This document shows, in pieces, positions 1 to 11,519 of a DNA stretch of 64,000 bases. Origin of the DNA: Pararge aegeria (Eukaryota; Arthropoda; Insecta; Lepidoptera; Nymphalidae); assembly GCF_905163445.1 (NCBI RefSeq), contig NC_053200.1, positions 6,944,001 to 7,008,000 on the forward strand, written 5' to 3'. Both the position numbers and the translations under genes were made by a program. Under the pieces are notes generated by a model that did no database searches, was not told the origin of the DNA, and was given only the letters and a program-made list of their open reading frames with translations. Position 1 is the first letter of the stretch. Every line of letters begins with the position of its first letter.

Positions 1-590
1 CTGTTTGTTTTCCTGGTATATAAATAAGCCTATATTCTCTCCTTCCTTTCAACTAACTCAATGCTAGAAATCAAGTTCATTGGTTAGTTAATTAGTGAGT
101 GAAGAAAGGATAAACCAAGAACTAAACAATCACACATTTATAATATTAGTATGGATAAGTAATAGTATGGATGTAGATTTCAAAAAGATTCTCTTAGAAC
201 AACATTTTGGGGTGCTCGCCGAACTGTTATCTTGTGTATCTCAAGTCAAAGAGGGGGCGAGCATCAGAGCGCGTGGGGCACCCGGCCAGCCCTCTGTTTA
301 CTCGATTCACAATAACTCCATTGTATGACTAACTTTTCACATTGTAAGGGGTTATTGGTATGAAACTGAGAAATACTTGGCTTTTCTCTGAGTATTTGTT
401 TTACGTTTTGATAAATGGTAGAGCTATACAGAACAACAAATACGGCCCGACTCGACGGAACATTGTATTATCAATCCCTTTGAAGATAAAATTTATGCTA
501 ATACACACTTACGAAGAGTTTTGAGTATAACGAAATCTTTTTAGATTTGTAATTGCAGCCGTCAATTACAAACACAAGATTTCGTGACTT
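1..590. other. Unassigned AT-rich DNA, probable intron
   Basis: I recognise no gene or repeat here. A 77-codon frame at 95-328 is open but has no recognisable domain or signal and I do not call it coding. If the semaphorin exon at 27.7 kb is right, this lies far inside its first intron or beyond. Confidence 0.4.
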
Positions 591-690
591 AACTCACGTG
601 AATTTTTGTTCGAGTTTGCCCGACTATCTTATGATCTTGCACACGCGAATGGGTTTGAAAGTTGTCGGACGAAAAAAATTCACGTGAGTT
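591..690. mobile_element. Short TIR element (MITE-like, ~100 bp)
   Basis: Imperfect terminal inverted repeats of about 22 bases begin aactcacgtgaattttt at both ends and enclose a 55-base centre. No target duplication could be fixed. A half copy with the same terminus (ctgaactcgcgtgaattttc) lies near 47,374, supporting a dispersed family. Confidence 0.45.
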
Positions 691-3510
691 CAGCCGTTAT
701 TGACGCATCTAAAATGAACTTTACTCACAATAGTTAAAATTCTAAACTGTTACGAATTCATCGTATCTCCTACTACAAGAATCGCATTACAAACAAACAA
801 CAGGTGTTTGTAGTAGTAAGAATCCCTACTTATAGTTACTAGGAATGCAAAAGTGTTATAGAAAGTTATGGTTTGTTCTTATTTGAAGCCAACGCGTCGC
901 GATGGGAAGTTTATGGGTTAAATAGCGACGTAGGTGTCCATTAAAAAAAAAGTGCTGGTCTTATTCAATACATCAAAAGCACAACTCTGTCAATACTTTT
1001 TCGTACAAATGACTAAACTGACGTCTTGAAACATAATGTATTCACACTAACCGAAAACCTTAATATTATAATTAATGCTAAAGTGAAGTAAGTGTGTTTA
1101 TTTCTCCTTGTATAGCATTTGTAGTGAAACAGTACAGTGACTAAAACTAAATCATTTCAACGTATTGCAACATTTTTTTTTGTTTTTATTGTATTTAAAT
1201 AAGAATATGCTAAACTAAAACTTATAAATGAATTAAAGTATAACCTAAAGTTATTACTAATTACTGTAGTCATGAAAAATAAGCAGCCACCATATGAAAC
1301 AAGATATTTTCATTATTCGGTCAAAGGTACAATTAAAAACGCGTTAAACTCCTTCGACCGTTCCAAATAAATTGAGCATTTCGAATATTCATTTCCATGT
1401 AACATTTCTACCATTCATCAGTCCCAAAACCGAACGGAGCCGCAAGTTCACCTTTGTGTCACTCATCAGCGCTCCAGTAATTGAGAGCGGTGCGAAAGGT
1501 CTCTGTCAGCCTTTATTAGCCCGCCAATATAATCTATTGGTTAGATTAACGGAGATCTCTTTAGTGGAACGTTCCAAACGATTTGCGTAAATTGAACTAT
1601 TGATTGGATTTCTTCAACAGCCACGACATCTTCACGGCGCTGGAATAAATGTGTCTGGTCTATTTTCATCTTTTCAATTAGAATTACTCGTAAGTAACAC
1701 TCCACTATTTTGAGGTTTATTTGGTATGTATAGTGTTGTCTGTTTCTTGGGGCATTCGCCTGTTTGTAAACTTTAGGTTATTCTTTGCTTAGAGACAGAG
1801 TTAACATAGATTTTTTCTGCGACCATATCCTCCTCTTCTTCCGATAACTTTATTACTGATAATGATAAGTTAATGAGGTGAGAATGAGGTGAAGTCTCTC
1901 AGGCCTATGCCAGTGACCCAGATCTTTTTTTACCTAGATGGTTTGAAGTAGTTTGTCTTTTTGGTTGTCGCTTCCACTTTGGAGACTTTTAATCAAACTT
2001 TGTCAAAAAAATAGTTACATTTAAAACTAAGGAACTGAGTTAAATGAGTTTTGCCCAATGTTAGTCTTAACCTTTTATTTGAGGTGCAGTTGTATTCAAA
2101 CATAAAGTTTTGTTCGTAAAAAATAAAACTAGTAACATCTTTACAATAACTTCAAGTTTTCTTCGTTATATATGATTGATCAAGCCATAGATCAAATGAA
2201 TAAGAGATCTACTAATAATAACATTGTTGAGTCCATTGTCCGACAGTTGACCCAATTACGGTCTGTAGACACCACATTGGAGCGAAATTGTTCGATCTGT
2301 CTACGGAAATTAAATTTTCTGAATACCCGTTCATCTACTTCGAATCGACAGTGAAAGTGTAATACAGCCACCCCTGTTTGATCTCAAACAACGTTGATGC
2401 TATTGTGTTAACAAATGATGAAAATTTAACTATCGCCAGAAACTAATATATTAATTACGAATATGAAACTATGACTGATAAAAAAAACTGTACCTTCCAA
2501 TTTGCTGTCTCCTAACAAATATTCTTTATTGAATTTTTACACCATTATTAATGTTTATATAGATAATTTATGAAAAAGATATATTTATTTAGGTATACAA
2601 AGCAAGTGATTGTATACTCATTACCAGGGTCACGTGGCTACTTCCAATTTGCGTTCCGAAGAGTTCAACTTTGCGTCCTGCGAGCAACCAGTAATAAGAC
2701 TCTTGCTCTAATGTGCTCTTGAAATCCGCTGAGGACGCAATAAAGCCGATGTTTGGCTAATTCGTCTGTAAATGGGTGTAGAATCTTAATCTTTGTTCAC
2801 AGTTTACATTCACTCTCGGTTATTATCTCTAAGTTATGTGAAAATCATTTCTGTAACCTACCTACGATAGTTTATTATACATTGATTTATTTTTCGCATG
2901 TATCTGGCCCATTTCAATACGAAGGAGATCTGATGAAAAGCCTACAATAGACTGCATAAAATCAAGCAACGTGCTTAGTTCTTATATTGCTTTTGTAGAT
3001 TCATGACAGTTTAAAATATTTAAGCAGTAACAAGGGTCAACATAACTAGATCATAAATTGACATGGGATTTTGGTGAGTTTGCGATTGCTTTTCATTGAA
3101 GAAGAGGGGATCATGTTAAACTGGTGCAATGGATGGGGTAGGATTTTCTCGATTCATTTGTTATTTCAGAACCGCAGAGTGATCAGTTCACAACTGGTAG
3201 GGACGTATTGTTGGCCCCAGGCCATTGTGTTTTTTTTTGCGCTGACGAAGCGTTTTTCCACGAAAACGTATCAAAGTCTTTGTGAGTACGGAATCCCGGA
3301 GATATTGGGCAAACGTTGTGAAATGTGTTTGCGCTTTCGAAATGCGTATGCAAATTATATCTCCTATTACTTTTTTGATCTGATGTTCACATCATTTTTT
3401 GTTACCCTATTTCATTCTATTTGGGACACGTCAAAATCTAGCACCACTTAAAATTGTTTTATTTTTCCAAATAACAATCTTAATTGGACATAATGTTTTT
3501 TAAGTAGTTA
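691..3510. other. Unassigned DNA, probable intron
   Basis: No recognisable gene, RNA or named repeat. Open frames at 1,372-1,590, 2,753-2,950 and 3,071-3,451 (126 codons) show no domain, no splice-flanked structure and biased hydrophobic composition from T-rich DNA. I treat them as chance frames. Confidence 0.35.
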
Positions 3511-3511
3511 T

Positions 3512-3785
3512 TGAAGGACCAATCAGATGGTCCATTGGATGGTAAATGGAAACCATCGCCTATAAATTGGACAACGCATGCAAGGAACACGTCTAGCAAA
3601 GCCGCACTGAGCCTATCCAGCTGAAGCACAGGTAATAGGCCGTATTTGCCTGTCATAACACCGGTAAGATCGTAAAAACGGAAGACCCCATGCGCGTAAG
3701 ACCGGAACAGAGGTATGCTGTTTAGCGGCAGAAATAAGCACGGTTACAATGACCGGATGAGCTCAGTCTCAAAAAGGTTCTCTTA
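3512..3785 (+). repeat. Retroposon family C, copy 1
   Basis: Shares the block cggcagaaataagca followed by a gacgagctcagtcacaaaaa-like end with copies at 23.45-23.76 kb, 47.89-47.99 kb and 59.46-59.75 kb. The 5' part (ggaaaccatcgcctataaa) matches the related part of the 23 kb copy. Probably the 3' portion of a non-LTR retroposon; clade not assigned. Confidence 0.55.
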
Positions 3786-3799
3786 ACTTATATCTTTAA

Positions 3800-4145
3800 A
3801 CGAGCAATTATTTTATATATATAAATATATAATTGGAATCTCGGAATCGGCTCCACCGATTTTCATGACATTTAGTATACAGGATGTTTCGGGGGCGATA
3901 AATCGATCTAGCTAGGATTCATTTATATTGGAATCTCGGGCAAAAACTGCAAAAAATATCCTATTTAAGAGATTCTGATGCGTGCGATGCGTAAACGGTA
4001 AACGTCAACGCCAAACATACGTCGGAATTGTCGGAATTGTTTTTTTCTTTAAAGTTCTATAAAACAGTCCGCGACAACATACGAATATTTATTTAAGTCG
4101 GCTCATTCGCGGACGAAGTAGCGCGGGTGCGCTAGTAGTGAATTA
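3800..4145 (-). repeat. Lepidopteran tgcccgcgacttcg-type element (family F), old copy
   Basis: Ends on the plus strand with a degraded complement of the family head (cgcggacgaagtagcgcggg) next to ctagtag, and carries the internal signature ccgattttcatgacatttag. It is strongly diverged, so its limits are approximate. Confidence 0.45.
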
Positions 4146-4179
4146 CAAGCAAATCTGATGGAAACTTATCTGTATTATT

Positions 4180-4224
4180 TAGCGTAAGTATAAATTAATA
4201 TTCAATTAATTTATACTTACGCTA
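4180..4224. repeat. Perfect 20-bp hairpin with 5-nt loop
   Basis: The 20 bases tagcgtaagtataaattaat are followed by a 5-base loop and their exact reverse complement. The stem is AT-rich and lies just beyond the family F copy. It may be the remnant of a palindromic MITE; nothing marks it as a microRNA precursor. Confidence 0.7.
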
Positions 4225-4611
4225 TATAATACAAATAGTACGCACAATATACCCAAACCCTTTGAGTTTTAGAATCGGAAGTTATACAAGGATTCATTAA
4301 TTTCCGTTTCGACACCACTCGCCGAGAACTTATTCCATGTTCAAAACTGTGCCACTGTAAATAATTTAAATAGATTTACGTAGGCAGTAAACACATTTGT
4401 GACGTATCTCTGGACAGAAGTCTATAAATAAAAAATAAAAAAATATATATATAAAAATAAAATAAAAAAGCCTTTATTTCTAAAAAACAGACAGGACAGA
4501 AGTCTAAGTACGTGTTAAATAATTTAAAGTTTGATAGCAATAAATTGATATTTGCCATATAGATATATTTACAAAACATAAAATTTTAGATTTTTGTAAA
4601 ATAGAATCAAT

Positions 4612-4765
4612 TATATACGGCATGAGATTGCAGACTTTGACAATTGAAAGTGTACACTGTCATACCTTATAGCTATCTTCAGGGTGTCAGTTTTTTAGGA
4701 CGGTGTGGTTCATCGTAAAAATTTCCAGTCATCATTTTTCCCTAACGCGCCAAAAGCTATAACTA
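4612..4765 (-). repeat. Interspersed repeat family D, copy 1
   Basis: Matches in reverse orientation the segment at 40.71-40.88 kb. Shared blocks are the ccctaacgcgccaaaag end, the ggtgtcagttttttagga block and the gacaattgaaagtgtacact block, in mirrored order. Non-coding; class unknown. Confidence 0.5.
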
Positions 4766-5179
4766 CAAATAATAATTAAACCTATATTTGATTGACAGCC
4801 AATGTTAATGACATCGTGTCGGTGGTTATTTTGATATATTTAAGGGTTCATTTACGATACACTTCAGTTCATACAAGATTTAGAAGATGCAAAGATACCT
4901 TATGGTGTCCTAGTCTTTATCACACGTTAAAAAACATGGAAACCATTTAATTTCTATCCGAATTTCTTTCAAAAGCAAAGATCTTCTACGTCTAATTAAT
5001 ATAACTCTTTTATATTAGCGCAATCTGCCTTAGACTCATCCAATTACCATTAAAACTAAAGTCAACAGTAAAGTTATGCTCTCAAATTGTATAAAAAGTT
5101 CCTTATTACTTCTGGACTACGTAATGTTGATGCAAAAAAACATTATAATAACATAAGCAAGAAAGACTAGAGCAAACTT

Positions 5180-5290
5180 CGAGCCTGGTTAACTGTCGCA
5201 AACTTGACTTACGTTTACTTACTTCCTTGGCAACATTGGATTAGTTCGGAGTTAGATAACTTTTCGCTGTTATTTCGTGGTATGTGAAAC
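5180..5290 (+). repeat. Interspersed repeat family E, copy 1
   Basis: Shares cttacttacttcctt...gattggattagttcgg...gttagataa with 6,365-6,475 on the same strand. A reverse copy lies at 12,530-12,625 and a more diverged one near 13,250-13,345. No coding content. Four copies within 8 kb suggests a locally frequent non-autonomous element. Confidence 0.5.
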
Positions 5291-5439
5291 TTGAGGGATC
5301 AAATGTAATGTAGTCACTAGTCATGGCATTTTAATGTTTAGCGCAATGTGCTCGTGTAAGTAAACAAAGGTCGTAGTTATCAAATCTACAACTAAAACAT
5401 TTTATTTCTTTTTTAAATATTTACATGCATTATATCCGT

Positions 5440-5508
5440 CACTGGACCCGAGCGGCACAAGACCCTGGTGTTCGGAACTCCCTTTACAAGACCTATGCCC
5501 ATCAGTAA
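5440..5508 (+). pseudogene. LINE reverse-transcriptase ORF, C-terminal stump
   Basis: A 22-residue frame ending in TAA reads HWTRAAQDPGVRNSLYKTYA-HQ. It aligns with the tail of the longer LINE remnant at 21.0-21.3 kb (SRWIQAAQNRGIWNSLQKTY). It is the last exon-less piece of a non-LTR retrotransposon ORF2, 5'-truncated as is usual for these elements. Clade not assigned. Confidence 0.65.
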
Positions 5509-5856
5509 AAACCATTACAGGACATGATAAAGTAGAGCAAATTGAAAAACATTCCTTACCAAAATAAAGAAAGTTTATTAGGTAATGTAGTGTGGAGTAA
5601 TGTCTTAGTAACAGTAAAAAAAATGCTCGCAAACGTAATATGTAAATCATTTCACTTTTTTCAGACTCAAGCAATTGATTGTTAGAGCTGAGAAACCTAC
5701 TCACTCTTTGTGTGGTGTTAAGCCTTCTTAACTTAATACCCGATAGCGAGCTTCTTGAAATATAACAACATAATGTACTTAATAAAAACCTGATAATTTA
5801 TTTATTTGTCAAGAAAAAAAAATTATAAATATAACCTAAAATAAACTATTTAAAAA

Positions 5857-6189
5857 CTAAATAAAATCTAAAACGTCCTCGAAACCACCGCAGCGAGGCA
5901 CAGTTCCCAAGATGCTGGCAGCATTGCCCCTTTGGATGGCCAAACTAATACGTTGGCCAAGGTAACTGCCCGCTCTAGGATCACCGGTAGACTCGATAAC
6001 CCTTTTCGATAATTCTTTGAAAAGGGCTCTTGCCTCCGGACCCCACGGTCCCAAAGTCTCTACTCCAAAAGGCACAAAAATTAAGCTGCTATCCAGGTTT
6101 TCATAAAGATATTGTAGTTTAAGAATTAAAATATAATTTGGTTCCATGCTTACGTAAATGGACACTTGCATTATTGTCACTTCTGGCAT
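5857..6189 (-). pseudogene. LINE ORF C-terminal fragment (VETLGPWGP family)
   Basis: The C-terminal ~73 residues of this 110-codon frame contain FVPFGVETLGPWGPEA, DPRAGSYLGQR and ISLAIQRGNAASILGT. I recognise this conserved tail from the ends of reverse-transcriptase ORFs of invertebrate non-LTR elements. The N-terminal ~37 residues look like unrelated AT-rich read-through. Two related stumps occur in the window: 42,275-42,340 (plus) and 57,890-58,040 (minus). The fragment lacks any polymerase catalytic motif, so it is dead. The surprisingly intact frame suggests a fairly young insertion. Confidence 0.7.
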
Positions 6190-6364
6190 CTTAATTAAAT
6201 GCCAATTTTAAGCAAGTTTAAGCTCTAAATCAAAGCGAAGCATATGCTGAAGATTATGATTTTTCCCATTACAGCTAATTTTAAAGCAGTTAGTTATACA
6301 CGAAATTATTTCACTGTTACTATATTTATGGGGCATGACTCATGGAACAGTAGTTCAGTTTGGT

Positions 6365-6475
6365 AACTTCGAGTCTTGGTTTCCTGTTATAAACTCTACT
6401 TATGCTTACTTACTTCCTTAGCGTGATTGGATTAGTTCGGTGTTAGATAAGCGTGTGATAACGGGGCGTGGAGAG
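6365..6475 (+). repeat. Interspersed repeat family E, copy 2
   Basis: Direct-orientation relative of 5,180-5,290, with the same cttacttacttcctt and gattggattagttcgg blocks at the same spacing. Confidence 0.5.
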
Positions 6476-6764
6476 AATTTAATGTACAAGCAGATTCAAG
6501 TATATATTCTCACCGTTGATAGGACGTTGTGTAGTTAGTAATATTTATATTTTGTCAAAACACATCCCAGAAATGTGCGTAATAATTACACGTGATTCTA
6601 TTTACAACTTACAAATTTACATCAAACCACTGGAATTAAAAAATTAAACTGCTTCATGAACTTTATTCCTAGTAGACAGCTAGATCGATAAACTCTAAGC
6701 CTTTCTGGCTTAAAGAGTTTCTCTATTAACTAAGATAAAATGCAAGAATATAAATTAAAACTAT

Positions 6765-6860
6765 TAAATGCATAAAAGCAGTCTTATCGCTTAGAGCGAC
6801 CTCCTCCAGATAAACCCTTCGAGATCAAGTTCCAACCTGAATCAAGATTGTGTAAACGGG
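6765..6860 (-). repeat. LINE 3' UTR fragment
   Basis: Plus-strand text tcttatcgcttagagcgacc followed by ctccagataaacccttcga parallels 44,760-44,800 (cttatcgcttaaaagcgatc then caggcaacct). Both look like the 3' untranslated end of one LINE family inserted on the minus strand. Confidence 0.45.
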
Positions 6861-6942
6861 ATGGTGCAACAAGTTCATAAAACATACTTATATTTTTTTA
6901 ACGTACCTTATTATATAGTTTTAAATAATATGTACTATTGTT

Positions 6943-7060
6943 TTACCGACTTCAAAAAGGAGGAGGTTATGAATTCCGTTTTTATTTTTATGTATGTTCG
7001 GGCATAACTCCTTCAACTATCGACGGATTTGCAAAATTCTTTGTGTGTACAAAAATTAAT
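6943..7060 (+). repeat. accgacttcaaaaaggaggagg-type repeat fragment
   Basis: The string ccgacttcaaaaaggaggag followed by tttttatgtatgttc is a dispersed repeat I know from lepidopteran genomes. The open frame across it (6,938-7,144) is not a gene. Confidence 0.5.
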
Positions 7061-7149
7061 TTACTCTATAGTCGGTTTAATATTTATTGCCGGAGTTTAG
7101 TTTCTTTTTTAGTAACCAAGCGATTATTATGCGATTTTGCGTAGTTCCG

Positions 7150-8550
7150 GAATCGTTTGTTTGTTTAATGCCTTTTTTGTTTAGTAGAAGTTAATTTACA
7201 TAATATTATATGAAACCGTCTTCCGTAAATATATTTTACTATACCGAATACCCAGTCCAATCATCTAAATTAAAATTAATGTTTTTGTTTTCATTAGCTT
7301 TATTGTATATAGTCCGTAGTCACACTGTTACAAATGTGGCATTTTATGACATGTCATACGTAATTGCTTAGGAACGTTACGACCTCCCTGGGGTTCTTCG
7401 GGACTAGCGCCTGCTGCAGGAAAATAGCCTTTATAACTATGATGTATTCCCTCTAATATTACACTTTATTACCGCTAGATAAATAACTAGGACGAAGAGC
7501 TATGACCGTAATTAGATTTCGGCTGTAAAAAGCACTTAGTGGCGCATGTTTGCAATTCATTAGTTTGTGTTTTAGTTTTGTTTTCATATTTAACGTAGTC
7601 GTGTGAACAATAAGTAAACTTGGAACGACAGGAACTGACAAGATAAAGGTTATTTCTTTAATATTAACATGGATTAATAGTTTATAGATGCATTGATTGA
7701 AACGTTTTGCAATCTCAAATTGGGATTGATTTTAAGTAACTCAATACTTATAATAATCATTGTTTTTTTCTAGATAGAGAATCTTTTCTACTTAGGTAAG
7801 TCTATACTACTATTATATTCAACTTGTAAAATGACATTTTTTAACTGAGATCACATCTCAAAACAACAAAGAAAACTAGTGATATTTTTTTTATTCCTGC
7901 ATGCAATGCAACGTAAACAATAATTTGTAATGTTTCCTCCGAAAAAACTAAAACCAATTAATACAACTATAACACCCACTTAAGTAGCTTCAAACAAAAA
8001 GAGGACGTGTGCCGAAGCTATTAAGTTTTAAATTACTCCAGAAGTTGGATATAAAAACCGATTCCCACATGAGCGATCGCAGAGAGTGGGGTCAAAGTTG
8101 ACGGTAAAAAACCGTACGCGGCAGCTGTTTGGCACATGATGGGAGCGACGCCCGATGGAAAAACGTTTAATAAAACTAGGAGCTCGCTCGTTCATTTCTT
8201 TCGCTCTAATATTTTTTCTGATGACTGAACTAGGATTTTGCAGCGCTCTCGAAACTTCTAACCCGTTTGGGTGTCGATTTTTTTATAGTAATTTCGTTCG
8301 ATCCTATCGAACTCATGGTTGATCTGTTTTCTTTAGTCTATTTCTTTGCTTTAAGTCGCATTAAAAATTTTCATTCTAGATTTGGTTGGCTTTCATTTTA
8401 TTCGCATTTATTTTAACAGCCGTGTGGCGACCGCAGATAAGAAAACAGTTGTCACCAACCTTTTTCTTCTCATGGGTGTCATACGAGGTGCGACTAAGGG
8501 AATATTACGGGCAGTAGCGTCCTATGTACTACAGCTACATCTACTGCGGT
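7150..8550. other. Unassigned DNA, probable intron
   Basis: No gene or named repeat recognised. It is AT-rich with a modestly more complex patch at about 8,040-8,290. No splice-flanked frame was seen. Confidence 0.35.
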
Positions 8551-8554
8551 CACC

Positions 8555-8651
8555 AACAAGTCTGCCCAGCGTGATGATTATGGGCAAACCCTCCCGTTGG
8601 GAAAGGCCTTTAGTTCAGCAACTCTTACAGACTGATGATGATGGTGATTGA
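8555..8651 (+). repeat. Retroposon 3' tail
   Basis: Contains tctgcccagcgtgatgatta, then gcaaaccctcccgttgggaa, ending in a gatgatgatgg run. The same module recurs at 21,497-21,565. Tails of (gatgat)n are typical 3' ends of lepidopteran LINEs and SINEs. Confidence 0.55.
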
Positions 8652-8714
8652 AACTTCTTCTAAACGGTTTATATGACATTTTTTAAGTTTCAAATTGATA
8701 AACGAATGTAATAT

Positions 8715-9222
8715 CAGTTAATAAAATAAAAATAAATAAAAAATAAAATAAAATCATTTTATTTCAGGTCGGGGACCCATATACAAAATTTAACACAAAA
8801 TAAATATACATATAAGACAGATTTTAAAAATAAACACAAAATAAATATAAGACCGATTTTAAAAATAAATAAATAAAGAGAAAAAAAAAAAACAATAATT
8901 AATTAAAATCTACAATTAAAATCTACAATTAAAAATTACAATAAATTAAATTTCAATTAAAAAATAAATTAAATTTCAATTCAAATTAATATCCAACTAT
9001 TTTATATCATTTCGTGTTTGGAATCTGGTGCACTTTTCGCCAATGTTTAATAAATACGCTGTCAGGGGATGCCTGAGCGACGACTCTAAGGAGCTTATTG
9101 TTGGAATTTACAACGACTTCCCAGAAACTCGCAATTCTCTTACGGAGCACAGCGTAGAAGTCGGGGACTCCGGCATCGGCAAACATGCCCGACGCACTGC
9201 AGTACCTCGCCTTTTTTAACAA
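8715..9222 (-). pseudogene. 5'-truncated LINE: ORF C-terminus plus 3' UTR
   Basis: The minus-strand frame 9,007-9,222 reads through YCSASGMFADAGVPDFYAVL and RKRIASFWEVVV to a stop. This C-terminal motif (SASGMFA..GV..F.A..RKR.AS) is one I associate with lepidopteran non-LTR reverse transcriptases. Downstream on the same strand an A/T-rich 3' UTR ends with a block whose plus-strand form is atttcaggtcggggaccc, next to an (AAAT)n tract that behaves as the 3' tail. A 33-bp unit is tandemly repeated at 8,800-8,875. Catalytic domains are absent. Confidence 0.65.
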
Positions 9223-9267
9223 AACGCGGAGCTTAATATAAAAACCAAATGTAATATCAGTTAATAT

Positions 9268-9326
9268 GAATTTTTAAGTAAAGGTCACAAAGGGTTCAAC
9301 CCTTTGTGACCTTTACTTAAAAATTC
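9268..9326. repeat. Perfect 27-bp hairpin, 5-nt loop
   Basis: Bases 9,268-9,294 are exactly reverse-complementary to 9,300-9,326, with loop ttcaa. The arms start gaatttttaagtaaaggtca. It abuts the 5'-truncated SINE that begins at 9,341. No mismatch at all suggests recent origin or gene conversion. Confidence 0.8.
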
Positions 9327-9340
9327 ACCCCTAATTTACA

Positions 9341-9580
9341 GGCCGTGGGTTCGATTCCCACAACTGGAAAATGTTTGGGTGATAAACAGGAATGTTTTAC
9401 TGTGTCTGGGTGTTTATATGTATTTTATAAGTATTTTTGTATATTACCTACTCATAAAAAAATATTCATCAGTCATCCACCCGTACATCAGGCACCCATA
9501 ACACAAGCTACGCTTACTTCGGGGCTAGATTTCGATGTGTGTATTGTCGTAGCATATTCATTTATTTATTTATTTATACG
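9341..9580 (+). mobile_element. tRNA-derived SINE, family A (Metulj-like), 5'-truncated
   Basis: Contains the tRNA B-box context gtgggttcgattcccacaac, then gtctgggtgtttatatgta, the end block acacaagctacgcttactt and a (TTTA)n tail. The A-box part is missing. Other copies are at 13.86, 18.15, 29.83, 45.35 and 61.34 kb. The name is from memory of butterfly SINEs. Confidence 0.8.
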
Positions 9581-9589
9581 GCTCATGGG

Positions 9590-10630
9590 TCACTTTGAAT
9601 ATTTACTGTTACTTTAATGAAGGAGGTATAATATTCCCAATTTTTACTTTTGACTTGTGGACGACCTTCAAGGCAAGCGTGCAGAGTGAATGATGAGCAG
9701 AAGTTCGATTTAGAAGTTCCAACGCTCTTTTCAGCACACTGACTTTTAAGCTGGACAGCCCTCTCTGGTGAAGCTGTTATGGTGTGCACACCACCAGGGC
9801 ATATCGCAAAGGCGGGTGGCCCAGACCATTATAGATAATAAGGGCTAACATAGAATTAGTAATTGTTACTAACAAACATAGTTTACTAACATAGTTCAAT
9901 AAGTAATGTGTTGCTAACAAAATTACTATGGACCATGATCTGAAATAAAAACATCGGTGTTTTTGGGCATCCTCAAAAATGTTGGCCACAATTTTCAAGT
10001 GTAAAGAAAAGTTCGCGAAGAACTTTTGAGTCTCGCGAATGGTGTTCGGTCAGAATCGATAATTACTCACCCTTTAACTCTAACCCTTTCTACGTTAACG
10101 GAATTTACAAAATATAATCAGATAAAGTTTCCTTACAACTTGAAAGCCAAACCTATACCTTTAGCTAACGTAAATACTCTGCCTCTTTTAGATTCCGAAA
10201 CAAAATTCGTAAATATTTATTCCTCTTGAGACCAAATATATTTCTTTCCAGTATTTCGCTCCTTAATGAGTTTTTTTTTTCTTTAACTAATACGAGTTTT
10301 TTCATAATGTGGATACTAATTTGCAAGGTGAAAGGGTTAAGATTTGAAGATACAGTGATACATTTATACACGTAAATAATACAGGAGTAAAAAAAAATGT
10401 GGTCAGAGCCAGTCGTTAGTAAGCTTATTAAATGTAAACTAGTTTTGTTTAGTTTAGTTTAATTTAATATAACTTTATTTTCATTTGTGCACCATCTACA
10501 TGTCAGCTTCACACGCTTTTAAAAATCATTTTTATTTATAAGGCTGGCTTTACACCACTTACTACACTTACGCCTACAACGTACTGTCTCTGGTTGTATA
10601 ATAGTTCCTTCGTGTTTTATTGCAATACAG
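9590..10630. other. Unassigned DNA, probable intron
   Basis: No gene or recognisable repeat. Several short frames exist in both directions but none shows a domain. Confidence 0.3.
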
Positions 10631-10634
10631 TTTT

Positions 10635-10800
10635 TGTTCGGCGAAGGTAAACATCGTGAGGTAACCTGCATGAAGTCTAATCCGTATTTGCCAGCGTGAG
10701 TATACAATATACTACGGCCTATACAAGGGTATCGGGTATCTCATTCTGAGAAAAGACCCGTACCCTGTAGTGGGCCAGTAATGAGTTGATGATGATGATG
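10635..10800 (-). mobile_element. SINE family B fragment
   Basis: In reverse orientation it shows the family blocks aacatcgtgaggtaacctgc, a gacccgtaccctgtagtggg segment and a terminal gatgatgatgatg run. The full family sequence is best seen at 39,335-39,612. Confidence 0.6.
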
Positions 10801-10894
10801 AAAAGTTTTCTATCCATCTATCATGGTAAAAGCTTTTTGTTAACCACCTCTCACTTTTTGGGATTTTAAAATTTAAGCAATTAAATATCACTTA

Positions 10895-11065
10895 CTTAAA
10901 CGGTGTAGGAAAACATCGTGAGGAACTCAGCATCTCTCGGGGAGCTCGATATTGTTCTCAAAGGCTTACAAAGTCTAACAATCCGCACTAAGCACAGCGC
11001 GGTGGTTGACTACGGCTTAAACCTTTGCTTATTCTGACAGGGGACCTGTCAAAGGTTGATGATCC
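10895..11065 (-). mobile_element. SINE family B fragment, diverged
   Basis: Reverse-orientation blocks gtaggaaaacatcgtgagga, aatccgcactaagcacagcg and gttgactacggcttaaacc correspond to the family B body. It is more diverged than its neighbour at 10.7 kb. Confidence 0.5.
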
Positions 11066-11518
11066 ATCTTTCTATCTAGTTGTAGCTATACAGACACTCG
11101 ACAGTACATTTCCCATCGAACGTACATTTATCCGCCACTACGGCCCTCAAATGAGTCGAGCGATCTTAATTACTAACATCCGTCTCATGTGATTGGCCCC
11201 GCATTGTTTGTATACTCAGCTAACAGGACAATTGCACATGCACTTAGAGCGGTCCTAGTTATTAATACGTACTGTAGGCTCATCACGGGTCGTTGCCTTT
11301 TGAGGACTTGCCCGTTTATTGATCGACATTGGACACCGTTACTTGTGGTGTGCAATCGAATTGTTGCAATTGATTCGATTGAGTGCCTCGGGGGATAGAT
11401 TTCGCATATTTGTCATCAGAGTGGAGATCCCTACACGCGATACAGCTTGTTTGGTATCTGAGATAGCATTCTCTGTGATGTTGTGCTCTGTTATTACATC
11501 TCTCTCTCCTCATTGAAG
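11066..11518. other. Higher-complexity unassigned DNA
   Basis: About 450 bases with more balanced composition than the flanks and several overlapping frames on both strands (11,189-11,398; 11,319-11,516; 11,316-11,600 minus). None matches a family I know. It could be an old mobile-element body or a conserved non-coding segment. Confidence 0.3.
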
Positions 11519-11519
11519 T

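Noticed and set aside
3071..3451. 126-codon plus-strand frame
   Set aside because: No recognisable domain, low-complexity hydrophobic residues from T-rich DNA, no splice context.
4180..4224. microRNA precursor
   Set aside because: Perfect short AT-rich stem with tiny loop, typical of MITE remnants rather than a ~60-80-nt imperfect pre-miRNA.
9007..9222. Independent small host gene
   Set aside because: Motifs match a LINE C-terminus and a LINE 3' UTR follows directly.
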